This document shows positions 1 to 8,407 of a stretch of 52,590 bases of DNA, piece after piece. A program made the position numbers and the translations under genes. The stretch comes from Bacteroidaceae bacterium (lineage in GTDB: Bacteria > Bacteroidota > Bacteroidia > Bacteroidales > Bacteroidaceae). Below the pieces are notes generated by a model, which worked only from the letters and a program-made list of their open reading frames with translations, had not been told where the DNA came from and searched no databases. Position 1 is the stretch's first letter. Every line of letters begins with the position of its first letter. The DNA lies in assembly GCA_024682395.1 (NCBI GenBank), contig JAIKZH010000074.1:1-52590 (forward strand). Reading direction: 5' to 3'.

Positions 1-57
1 GACATACACACAATAATCAGAACAATACTTGATTTTAGAATCAAATGTGATTATCAT
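1..57 (-). CDS. possible 5' end of a divergent gene running off the window
   Basis: An ATG on the minus strand (complement of 55-57) opens 19 codons without a stop up to the window edge, reading MIITFDSKIKYCSDYCVYV. A GGTGAGG-like purine run lies just upstream, and a minus-strand -7 box at 130-137 would give a leader of about 65 bases. The fragment is too short to assign to a family. The sequence beyond the window would settle whether it is a gene. Confidence 0.3.
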   Translation of the reverse strand, partial: MIITFDSKIKYCSDYCVYV

Positions 58-129
58 ATCAACCTCACCAATTAAACAAAAGGAACATTGAATTATATCA
101 TAATGTTACTCTTTTTTTATTTTTCGCTG

Positions 130-137
130 CAAAGTTA
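130..137 (-). promoter_or_regulatory. divergent promoter, -7 box
   Basis: The complement reads TAACTTTG followed by CAGCG, a good Bacteroidetes -7 element facing left. No TTTG sits at the preferred distance; the nearest candidate -33 match (CAAA at 162-165) is about 24 bases away, so the promoter is less certain than the one for dapF. Confidence 0.5.
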
Positions 138-248
138 CATAAGTTTATTCGTTTTAGCAATCAAAATGTCAGAAAAATGACATTTTACGACGTTTTATTG
201 ATATTTGTCAACAATACACAACAAAATTCTTACTTTTAATACTATTTT

Positions 249-280
249 TTTGCAAATAACAACTTTTTGGAATAACTTTG
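249..280 (+). promoter_or_regulatory. promoter of the dapF-dapL-gltBD-glnN operon
   Basis: TTTG at 249-252 is followed after 20 bases by TAACTTTG at 273-280, matching the Bacteroidetes primary sigma factor consensus. Transcription should begin near 287, leaving a leader of roughly 40 bases before dapF. Confidence 0.8.
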
Positions 281-328
281 CAGCGAAATTAAAACAAAAG
301 ACAAAAAATAACCAAATTTCGCGACAAA

Positions 329-1150
329 ATGACAGAAAAGATTCATTTCACAAAAATGCATGGAATTGGTAATGATTATATATATGTATATACACATTTA
401 TATAATATAAGCGATCCTAATTCAGTAGCACAATTATGGAGTGCACCTCACACTGGTATTGGAAGCGATGGTTTAGTATTGATAGACAAATCATCCACAC
501 CTGAAGCTGATTTCACAATGCGTATATTCAACGCAGACGGAAGCGAAGCTATGATGTGTGGCAACGCAAGTCGATGCGTTGGAAAATATTTATATGAGAA
601 GGAGATTACAACACAAACACAAATTCGTCTGCTTACACTTTCAGGCATAAAGGTTCTTAATCTGCACCTTACGCCTGAAGGTGAGGTAGCATCAGTAACT
701 GTTGACATGGGAGAGCCCATTTTTGAAGACAGTTCATTATTTAACCCTTCTGAGGAAATATCACCTCGAGGAACATTCGTTTCAATGGGAAATCCACATT
801 ATGTAATATTTACAGACAACCTTGATAAAATAGATGTGGCACACGATGGTTCATCAATGGAATATCATTCAGCCTTTCCCCAGCGTTGCAACATAGAATA
901 TGCCGAGGTTGGGCAAGACGGAATCAGAGTTCATGTTTGGGAACGCGGTAGCGGCATCACTATGGCATGTGGAACAGGTGCATGCGCCACATGTGTAGCA
1001 GCAATAAAACAAGGACTTAGCGACAGAAAAAACCGTATAATAATGGACGGAGGCGCATTAGAAATTGAATGGAGTATAAAAGATAATCATGTATATATGA
1101 CCGGACCTGCAGCTTTTGTATTTGAAGGTGAAATAGAATTGAATCAATAA
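329..1150 (+). CDS. dapF: diaminopimelate epimerase
   Basis: DapF converts LL-diaminopimelate to the meso form, the direct precursor of lysine and of the peptidoglycan cross-linking residue. The 273 residues match the usual family length. The two catalytic cysteines are visible: Cys77 in MMCGNASRCVG and Cys214 in MACGTGACAT. The N-terminal FTKMHGIGNDY motif is also typical. It is the first gene of the operon, 15 bases before dapL, the enzyme that makes its substrate. The ATG at 329 is the natural start, about 40 bases after the promoter. Confidence 0.97.
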   Translation: MTEKIHFTKMHGIGNDYIYVYTHLYNISDPNSVAQLWSAPHTGIGSDGLVLIDKSSTPEADFTMRIFNADGSEAMMCGNASRCVGKYLYEKEITTQTQIRLLTLSGIKVLNLHLTPEGEVASVTVDMGEPIFEDSSLFNPSEEISPRGTFVSMGNPHYVIFTDNLDKIDVAHDGSSMEYHSAFPQRCNIEYAEVGQDGIRVHVWERGSGITMACGTGACATCVAAIKQGLSDRKNRIIMDGGALEIEWSIKDNHVYMTGPAAFVFEGEIELNQ

Positions 1151-1165
1151 AAAACTTATTATAGT

Positions 1166-2398
1166 ATGTCACAGATTAACGAACATTTTCTCAAACTCCC
1201 AGGAGCATATCTCTTCGCAGAAATAGCACAAAGAGTAAAAGCATATAAAACAAAAAATCCTGAGGCTGATGTTATCAGTCTTGGAATAGGCGATGTTACT
1301 CAGCCACTTATTCCTGCTGTAATCGAAGCATTACACAACGCAACCGATGAAATGGCAAACGCTTCAACATTTAAAGGATATGGTCCAGAGCGCGGATACG
1401 AATTCTTACGTAACGCAATTGTTGAAAATGATTTTCGTACACGAGGAATAAACATCGATCCAGACGAAGTTTTCATAAACGACGGAGCTAAGAGCGACAC
1501 TGGAAACTTTCAAGAATTATTAAGTGTTAACACACGTATAGCAGTCACAGACCCAATATATCCTGTATATATCGACTCAAACATAATCGGTGGACGAACA
1601 GGCTTATTAGGAAAGGACGGACGTTGGTCAAATGTTGTATATATGCCATGTACAGCTGAAAACAATTTCGTACCTGAAATTCCACAAGAACATGTTGATG
1701 TAATATATCTGTGTTACCCTAACAATCCAACTGGAACAACATTAACATATAATGAATTACTCAAATGGGTGGATTATGCATTAGAGAATGATGCTATCAT
1801 CTTGTATGATGCTGCCTACGAAGCATATATTCAAAATAAGGATATTCCTCATAGCATTTATGAAATTGAGAATGCCCGCAAAGTTGCGGTGGAATTCCAT
1901 AGTTTCTCAAAAACTGCAGGATTCACTGGTATCCGTTGCGGTTACACTATTGTTCCTAAAGAAGTTACAGCTGCAAGTCAAACAGGAGAACGTGTAAGTC
2001 TTAATCCAATATGGAATAGAAGACAATCTACAAAGTTCAACGGAACAAGCTACTTGAGTCAGCGCGCAGCAGAAGCCATATATACCCCTGAAGGACATAA
2101 ACAGATTCAAGAAACCATAAACTACTATATGAGTAATGCAAAACAAATGCATGACACTCTCAAAGATTTAGGATTGAAAGTATATGGAGGTGAAGATGCT
2201 CCATATTTATGGGTAAGTACTCCTAACGGACTGACTTCATGGCAATTTTTTGAACAAATGCTAAATGATGCAAATGTAGTTTGTACCCCAGGCGTAGGAT
2301 TCGGTCCATCCGGTGAAGGTTATATCCGTCTCACAGCCTTCGGACAGCACGAACAAACAAAAATGGCACTTGATCGCATCAGCAAGTGGTTACGATAA
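1166..2398 (+). CDS. dapL: LL-diaminopimelate aminotransferase
   Basis: This PLP enzyme makes LL-diaminopimelate directly from tetrahydrodipicolinate with glutamate as amino donor, bypassing the acylated intermediates of the DapD/C/E route. It has 410 residues, the normal DapL size. CYPNNPTG (183-190) and SFSKTAGFTGIRCGY, with the PLP lysine at 249, are characteristic; DapL has long-form signature segments such as NDGAKSDTGN near residue 106. It lies between dapF and gltB, which restores the glutamate it consumes. The product assignment rests on these motifs plus its place next to dapF. Confidence 0.96.
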   Translation: MSQINEHFLKLPGAYLFAEIAQRVKAYKTKNPEADVISLGIGDVTQPLIPAVIEALHNATDEMANASTFKGYGPERGYEFLRNAIVENDFRTRGINIDPDEVFINDGAKSDTGNFQELLSVNTRIAVTDPIYPVYIDSNIIGGRTGLLGKDGRWSNVVYMPCTAENNFVPEIPQEHVDVIYLCYPNNPTGTTLTYNELLKWVDYALENDAIILYDAAYEAYIQNKDIPHSIYEIENARKVAVEFHSFSKTAGFTGIRCGYTIVPKEVTAASQTGERVSLNPIWNRRQSTKFNGTSYLSQRAAEAIYTPEGHKQIQETINYYMSNAKQMHDTLKDLGLKVYGGEDAPYLWVSTPNGLTSWQFFEQMLNDANVVCTPGVGFGPSGEGYIRLTAFGQHEQTKMALDRISKWLR

Positions 2399-2419
2399 GT
2401 TAAATAAAACACATATACA

Positions 2420-5400
2420 ATGTTAAACAAAGGATTATACAGCAAAGCCTACGAGCATGACGCGTGTGGTGTAGGTATGGTGGTGAATATCCACGGTGGC
2501 AAGAGTCACGAATTAGTTGATAAAGCACTCAAAGTATTAGAGAATATGGAACATCGTGGTGCTGAGACTCGTGACAAGACTGGGGATGGTGCCGGTATAA
2601 TGGTACAAATTCCTCATGAATTTATTCTATTACAAGGTATTCCTGTACCTGAGAAAGGTAAATACGGAACCGGACTTGTATTCTTTCCTAAAGACGAGAA
2701 GAAACAACAAGTCATTTTGTCTATAATGATCGAAGAGATAGAGCGAGAAGGCTTATCTTTAATGCACTTGCGCAATATGCCTACAAACAGTGATGTTCCA
2801 GGCTTAGGTGCACGTGAAGTTGAACCAGACATTAAACAAGTGTTCATCACAGGTGTAACAGATGAAAACGTACCTGTATTTGAACGCATTCTTTATAAAA
2901 TTCGTAAGAAAATCGAGAATCGTATTGATGCCTTATATCAACACGAAGACAATGATTTCTATATCTGCTCATTGTCAAGCCAAAACATCATCTACAAAGG
3001 TATGTTGACAAGTGGACAGTTAAGAAGATACTTCCCTGACTTGTCTAACGAATATTTTACTAGTGGATTAGCATTAGTACACTCAAGATTCTCAACAAAT
3101 ACTTTCCCTAAATGGAAATTGGCACAACCTTTCCGTTTACTTTGTCACAATGGTGAAATAAACACTGTACGTGGAAACAGAGGTTGGATGAAAGCACGTG
3201 AAAGTGTGTTATCATCTCCTGCCTTAGGCGACATCAAGGAGATTCGTCCAATATTACAAGAAGACATGTCTGACTCTGCAAGTTTGGACAATGTTTTCGA
3301 ATTCCTCGTTATGAGTGGTTTGAGCTTGCCACAAGCTATGGCAATCCTCGTTCCTGAATCATTTAACGACAAGAACCCTATAAGCGAAGATCTTAAGGCT
3401 TTCTATGAATATCATTCAATCTTGATGGAACCTTGGGATGGTCCAGCTGCATTAATGTTCAGCGACGGACGTTTCGCCGGTGGTATGCTCGACAGAAATG
3501 GTTTACGTCCAAGCCGTTATACAATAACAAAAAGCGGCATGATGGTTGTTGCATCTGAAGTAGGTGTGATGGATTTTGAACCAAACGATGTTGTAAGCAA
3601 AGGACGTTTACAGCCTGGAAAGATTTTGCTCATCGATACTCAGGAAGGCAAAATCTACTACGATGGTGAGATAAAGGAAAAACTTGCTAAAGAGCATCCA
3701 TATCGCGAATGGTTGTCAACAAACCGCATACAATTAGAAAAACTGAAGAGCGGTCGTCATATTGAAAACAGTGTTGAAAACTACGAACGTAAACTTATTA
3801 ACTTCGGTTTTGGTCAGGAAGATATTGACAAAACTGTAGTTCCTATGGCTACAAACGGACAAGAACCTGTTGCTGCAATGGGTAACGACACACCACTTGC
3901 AATAATAAGCGATCGTCCACAGATTTTCTTCAACTATTTCCGACAGCAGTTTGCACAGGTAACCAACCCTGCCATCGACCCTATTCGTGAGGAATTAGTA
4001 ATGTCATTGACTGAGTATATCGGTGCTGTAGGTACCAACATACTTACTCCAAACGAATCTAACTGTAAAATGGTGCGTTTGCCACAACCTGTTCTTACTA
4101 ACACTCAACTCGATATCTTATGCAATATCCGATACAAAGGATTCAAGACTAAAAAACTTGCAATGATTTTCGATATTGAGCAAGGAGCAAACGGACTTAA
4201 ACAATCAATAGAGAATCTCTGCAAAGAGGCTGAAGCATCTGTTGACGAAGGTGTTAATTATATCATTCTGTCAGACCGTGATATCGACGAGCAACACGCT
4301 GCAATTCCATCTCTTTTAGCAGTATCAGCCGTACATCACTATCTTATCAGTGTACAGAAACGAGTACAGACTGCTCTCATCGTAGAAAGTGGTGAAATAC
4401 GAGAAGTGATGCACGCAGCACTCCTATTAGGTTATGGAGCAAGTGCAATCTGTCCTTACATGACTTTTGCTGTTCTTGACGATTTGGTTAAGAAACACAA
4501 GATTCAAGAGGAATATGCTACTGCTGAAAACAATTATATAAAGGCTGTAGATAAAGGATTGAAGAAGATAATGAGTAAGATGGGTATTTCAACCATACGT
4601 AGTTATCGTGGAGCAAAAATATTTGAAAGCATCGGTCTTTCTGAGGAATTGCTTCAGAACTACTTTGGAACTGAAATAAGTACTATCGGTGGTATTGGTC
4701 TCCGCGATATCGCAAGAGATGCCATCAAACTACACGATGAAGCTTACAAACCATCTGAAATCAATGAATTCCTTCCTAACAACGGATTGTTCTCATATCG
4801 TAAGGATGGTATTCAACATGCATGGAACCCTGAAACAATTGCAAACCTTCAGATTGCAACACGACTCGGTTCATACAAGAAATTCAAAGAGTGGGCTAAA
4901 CTCGTTGACGAAAAAGAGAAACCTATATTCATCCGCGACTTCTTTGGTTTCAAGAAAGCAGCAACTCCTGTTCCATTGGATGAAGTTGAACCAGTAGAAA
5001 GCATCGTTAAGCACTTCGTTACTGGAGCCATGTCATTCGGAGCCCTCTCTATCGAGGCTCACGAGGCTCTCGCACTTGCGATGAACAAACTCGGTGCACG
5101 CAGTAACACTGGTGAAGGAGGAGAAGATAATGCACGTTATCACACAGAAATAGACGGCGTTTCTCTGTCAAGTAAAACAAAACAGATTGCTTCTGGTCGT
5201 TTTGGAGTAACAGCAGAATATTTGGTAAATGCCGAAGAAATACAAATCAAGGTTGCTCAAGGAGCTAAACCAGGTGAAGGAGGACAACTTCCTGGATTCA
5301 AGGTTAACAAGATTATTGCTAAGACACGTAATGCAATACCAGGAATCTCATTGATTTCACCACCACCTCACCACGATATTTATAGTATTGAGGACCTTGC

Positions 5401-6922
5401 ACAATTAATCTTTGACTTAAAGAACATTAACCCAACTGCAGCAGTAAGTGTAAAACTCGTAGCAGAAAGTGGAGTTGGAACAATCGCTGCCGGTGTTGCA
5501 AAGGCTAAAGCCGACCTAATCGTTATCAGTGGTGCCGAAGGTGGTACTGGTGCTTCTCCTGCATCATCAATGCGCTTCGCTGGTATCAGTCCTGAAATCG
5601 GATTGGCTGAAACTCAGCAAACTCTGGTATTAAACGGACTTCGTAATCAGGTTCGACTTCAAACCGACGGACAATTGAAGACAGCACGCGATGTAATCAT
5701 TATGGCAATGCTCGGAGCAGATGAGTTCTCTTTCGGAACTTTACCTCTTATCGTCCTCGGATGCGTGATGATGCGTAAGTGTAACACAAACACATGTCCT
5801 GTAGGTGTTGCAACACAAGACGAGAAACTACGTGCTCGATTCATGGGTAAATCTGAATATGTTGTAAACTTCTTTACATTCCTTGCAGAACAAGTACGTG
5901 AGTATTTGGCTGAAATCGGAGTAAAGAGACTTAAAGATATAATTGGTAGAGCAGATCTTATTGAGGTTAAGCCAATGGATGAATCAACCAAACAAGGCAC
6001 AATGGACTTCAACCGCTTGCTTACTATGATAGATTCTGACAAACCAAGATATTGGGATAGAGGTGAATACACTCATATTACCAATGTTAAAGACGAGGAA
6101 ATCATTAAAGCAGCAGAACCTGCAATCATGAATAAGCAGGAAATAAATCTCGACTATGCTATCAAGAATACAGACCGAGCTGCTTGTACAATGCTTTCAG
6201 GTGTTATCGCAAAAAAATATGGTGATAAAGGATTGCCTGACGGAACAATCAACATCAGATTCAAAGGTTCTGCAGGTCAGTCATTCGGAGCATTCGCTGT
6301 ACACGGCGTAAATCTGAAACTCGAAGGCGAATGTAACGATTACTTCGGTAAAGGACTCAGCGGAGGACGTATCTCTATCCTTCCACCATCACGTTGCAGT
6401 TCCGACTTTATTGCATCTGAAAATATCATAGCTGGTAACACAGGACTCTATGGTGCAACAAGCGGTGAACTTTATGTTAACGGACGAGTAGGTGAACGTT
6501 TCGGTGTGCGTAACTCTGGTGCAATTGCAGTTATTGAAGGGGCTGGAGACCACTGCTGCGAATACATGACAGGCGGACGTGTTGTAGTACTCGGTGAAAC
6601 AGGACGCAACTTTGCTGCCGGAATGTCAGGAGGTGTAGCATACGTATGGGACAAAAACCACAACTTTGATTACTTCTGTAATATGGATATGGTTGAAATA
6701 AACCTTGTAGAGGATGCTTCTTTCAGAAAAGAACTCAAAGAACTTATCCGTAAACATTATCTGTACACAGGTTCTGTTCTCGCAGGCAAAATGCTTGATA
6801 ACTGGAATCACTACGTAGAAGATTTCATTCAAGTAATTCCTATTGAATACAAACGTGTACTACAGGAGGAACAAATGTCACGACTTCGTGAAAAAATTGC
6901 AGACATGCAACGAGAGTATTAA
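2420..6922 (+). CDS. gltB: glutamate synthase, large subunit
   Basis: GltB transfers the amide of glutamine to 2-oxoglutarate. The 1500 residues contain the glutamine amidotransferase domain, whose nucleophile is Cys16 (HDACGVGM) and becomes N-terminal after removal of a 15-residue propeptide. Then come the central domain, the FMN synthase domain and the C-terminal beta-helix (GXXG repeats around residues 1290-1430). The [3Fe-4S] ligands are Cys1115, Cys1121 and Cys1126 in CVMMRKCNTNTCPVG. gltD follows after 40 bases, so this is the NAD(P)H-dependent bacterial type. Expression should follow the operon promoter at 249. Confidence 0.98.
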   Translation: MLNKGLYSKAYEHDACGVGMVVNIHGGKSHELVDKALKVLENMEHRGAETRDKTGDGAGIMVQIPHEFILLQGIPVPEKGKYGTGLVFFPKDEKKQQVILSIMIEEIEREGLSLMHLRNMPTNSDVPGLGAREVEPDIKQVFITGVTDENVPVFERILYKIRKKIENRIDALYQHEDNDFYICSLSSQNIIYKGMLTSGQLRRYFPDLSNEYFTSGLALVHSRFSTNTFPKWKLAQPFRLLCHNGEINTVRGNRGWMKARESVLSSPALGDIKEIRPILQEDMSDSASLDNVFEFLVMSGLSLPQAMAILVPESFNDKNPISEDLKAFYEYHSILMEPWDGPAALMFSDGRFAGGMLDRNGLRPSRYTITKSGMMVVASEVGVMDFEPNDVVSKGRLQPGKILLIDTQEGKIYYDGEIKEKLAKEHPYREWLSTNRIQLEKLKSGRHIENSVENYERKLINFGFGQEDIDKTVVPMATNGQEPVAAMGNDTPLAIISDRPQIFFNYFRQQFAQVTNPAIDPIREELVMSLTEYIGAVGTNILTPNESNCKMVRLPQPVLTNTQLDILCNIRYKGFKTKKLAMIFDIEQGANGLKQSIENLCKEAEASVDEGVNYIILSDRDIDEQHAAIPSLLAVSAVHHYLISVQKRVQTALIVESGEIREVMHAALLLGYGASAICPYMTFAVLDDLVKKHKIQEEYATAENNYIKAVDKGLKKIMSKMGISTIRSYRGAKIFESIGLSEELLQNYFGTEISTIGGIGLRDIARDAIKLHDEAYKPSEINEFLPNNGLFSYRKDGIQHAWNPETIANLQIATRLGSYKKFKEWAKLVDEKEKPIFIRDFFGFKKAATPVPLDEVEPVESIVKHFVTGAMSFGALSIEAHEALALAMNKLGARSNTGEGGEDNARYHTEIDGVSLSSKTKQIASGRFGVTAEYLVNAEEIQIKVAQGAKPGEGGQLPGFKVNKIIAKTRNAIPGISLISPPPHHDIYSIEDLAQLIFDLKNINPTAAVSVKLVAESGVGTIAAGVAKAKADLIVISGAEGGTGASPASSMRFAGISPEIGLAETQQTLVLNGLRNQVRLQTDGQLKTARDVIIMAMLGADEFSFGTLPLIVLGCVMMRKCNTNTCPVGVATQDEKLRARFMGKSEYVVNFFTFLAEQVREYLAEIGVKRLKDIIGRADLIEVKPMDESTKQGTMDFNRLLTMIDSDKPRYWDRGEYTHITNVKDEEIIKAAEPAIMNKQEINLDYAIKNTDRAACTMLSGVIAKKYGDKGLPDGTINIRFKGSAGQSFGAFAVHGVNLKLEGECNDYFGKGLSGGRISILPPSRCSSDFIASENIIAGNTGLYGATSGELYVNGRVGERFGVRNSGAIAVIEGAGDHCCEYMTGGRVVVLGETGRNFAAGMSGGVAYVWDKNHNFDYFCNMDMVEINLVEDASFRKELKELIRKHYLYTGSVLAGKMLDNWNHYVEDFIQVIPIEYKRVLQEEQMSRLREKIADMQREY

Positions 6923-6962
6923 TTTTTTAAGTGTCAATTATCAAATAATATAAGATTGCAAC

Positions 6963-8375
6963 ATGGGAAATCCAAAAGCATTTCTGACTATACCTCGTAA
7001 GGAAGCTGGTTATCGTCCTATACACGACAGAATCAACGATTATGGCGAGGTTGAACAAACACTCAATACAAGAGACCGACAGGAACAAGCATCACGATGC
7101 ATGGACTGCGGTGTACCTTTCTGCCATTGGGCTTGTCCATTAGGCAACAAAGACCCAGAATGGAACGATGCTCTTTATCATGGAGAATGGGAAACAGCAT
7201 ATAAACTTCTGAAAAAGACCAATGACTTTCCAGAATTTACAGGTCGTATTTGTCCTGCACTCTGTGAAAAAGCATGTGTCCTTTATCATACCACAGGCGA
7301 AGCCGTTACAAACCGCGAAAATGAATGCGCAATTGCAGAACATGCATTTATGGAAGGCTATGTAACTATTGAACATCCAAAACGTAATGGCAAGCATGTT
7401 GCAGTTATCGGTAGCGGTCCTTCAGGATTAGCAACAGCCAATCAACTGAACTACAAAGGCTATGAAGTAACTGTTTTCGACAAAAACGAAGCTGCAGGAG
7501 GATTACTTCGCTATGGTATTCCTAACTTTAAATTAAACAAAGCTATTATAGACCGTCGCATTAATGTGATGGAACAAGAAGGTGTTAAATTTGTTTATAA
7601 CTGCAATCTTCCTCTTGGCAATGACGATAAGGCATTAAATGCTGAGCAACTGAACGCCGCATTGAAAGAATACACACCAGACAAAGAAAACTGGGATGGC
7701 AACTACGATGCTATTGTCATTGCTACAGGAACACCAGAAGCACGCGATTTAAAGGCTCCAGGCCGCGAACTTAAAGGAATTCACCTTGCACTCGAATTGC
7801 TCGGACAACAAAACAGAGTGTTAGCAGGAAAAGAATTCAAGAAAGAAGAACGTATCAGTGCCAAAGGAAAGAAAGTTCTTGTTATTGGTGGAGGTGATAC
7901 AGGTAGCGACTGTATAGGAACTGCACATAGACAAGGATGCAAAAGTGTAACACAAATCGAGATTATGCCAAAACCACCAGTAGGTCATAATCCATCTACA
8001 CCATGGCCAAACTGGCCTGTTATCCTAAAAACCACATCTTCACACGAAGAAGGTTGCGAACGTCGTTGGCTCCTAAACACCAACAAGTTCATAGGTGACG
8101 AAAAAGGCAATGTAAAAGCCGTTGAAGTAGAAGGTGTAATATGGGAACCAAATCCTGAGGGAGGACGTCCTATTATGAAATTAGACGGAAAAAAAGAGAT
8201 TATAGAAGCGAACTTAGTGTTATTAGCGATGGGATTCCTCAAACCGGTTCACCCACAATATCCTAATAATATCTTTATATGCGGTGACGCAGCAAATGGT
8301 GCAAGTCTGGTTGTACGCGCAATTGCAAGCGGCAGACAAACCGCAGAGAAAGTTCATTCATATCTGAGTAAATAA
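6963..8375 (+). CDS. gltD: glutamate synthase, small subunit
   Basis: GltD takes electrons from NAD(P)H through FAD and passes them by iron-sulfur clusters to GltB. Of its 470 residues, the N-terminal part carries the cluster cysteines Cys46, Cys49, Cys54, Cys58, Cys97, Cys101 and Cys105. The FAD-binding motif VIGSGPSGLA starts near residue 148, and a second dinucleotide fold VIGGGDTGSDC near residue 307 binds the nicotinamide cofactor. Length and motif order are normal. It sits between gltB and the glutamine synthetase gene, completing GS/GOGAT. Confidence 0.97.
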   Translation: MGNPKAFLTIPRKEAGYRPIHDRINDYGEVEQTLNTRDRQEQASRCMDCGVPFCHWACPLGNKDPEWNDALYHGEWETAYKLLKKTNDFPEFTGRICPALCEKACVLYHTTGEAVTNRENECAIAEHAFMEGYVTIEHPKRNGKHVAVIGSGPSGLATANQLNYKGYEVTVFDKNEAAGGLLRYGIPNFKLNKAIIDRRINVMEQEGVKFVYNCNLPLGNDDKALNAEQLNAALKEYTPDKENWDGNYDAIVIATGTPEARDLKAPGRELKGIHLALELLGQQNRVLAGKEFKKEERISAKGKKVLVIGGGDTGSDCIGTAHRQGCKSVTQIEIMPKPPVGHNPSTPWPNWPVILKTTSSHEEGCERRWLLNTNKFIGDEKGNVKAVEVEGVIWEPNPEGGRPIMKLDGKKEIIEANLVLLAMGFLKPVHPQYPNNIFICGDAANGASLVVRAIASGRQTAEKVHSYLSK

Positions 8376-8407
8376 ATATTTATCAACCACATTAAAACAC
8401 AAACAAC

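Larger units (their letters stand above)
122..288. repeat. 16-base inverted repeat spanning two divergent promoters
   Basis: TTTCGCTGCAAAGTTA at 122-137 is repeated exactly in inverted orientation at 273-288. Each copy holds a complete -7 box plus the first bases likely to be transcribed. The arms are about 135 bases apart, so this is a pair of identical divergent promoter cores rather than a hairpin. Confidence 0.85.
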
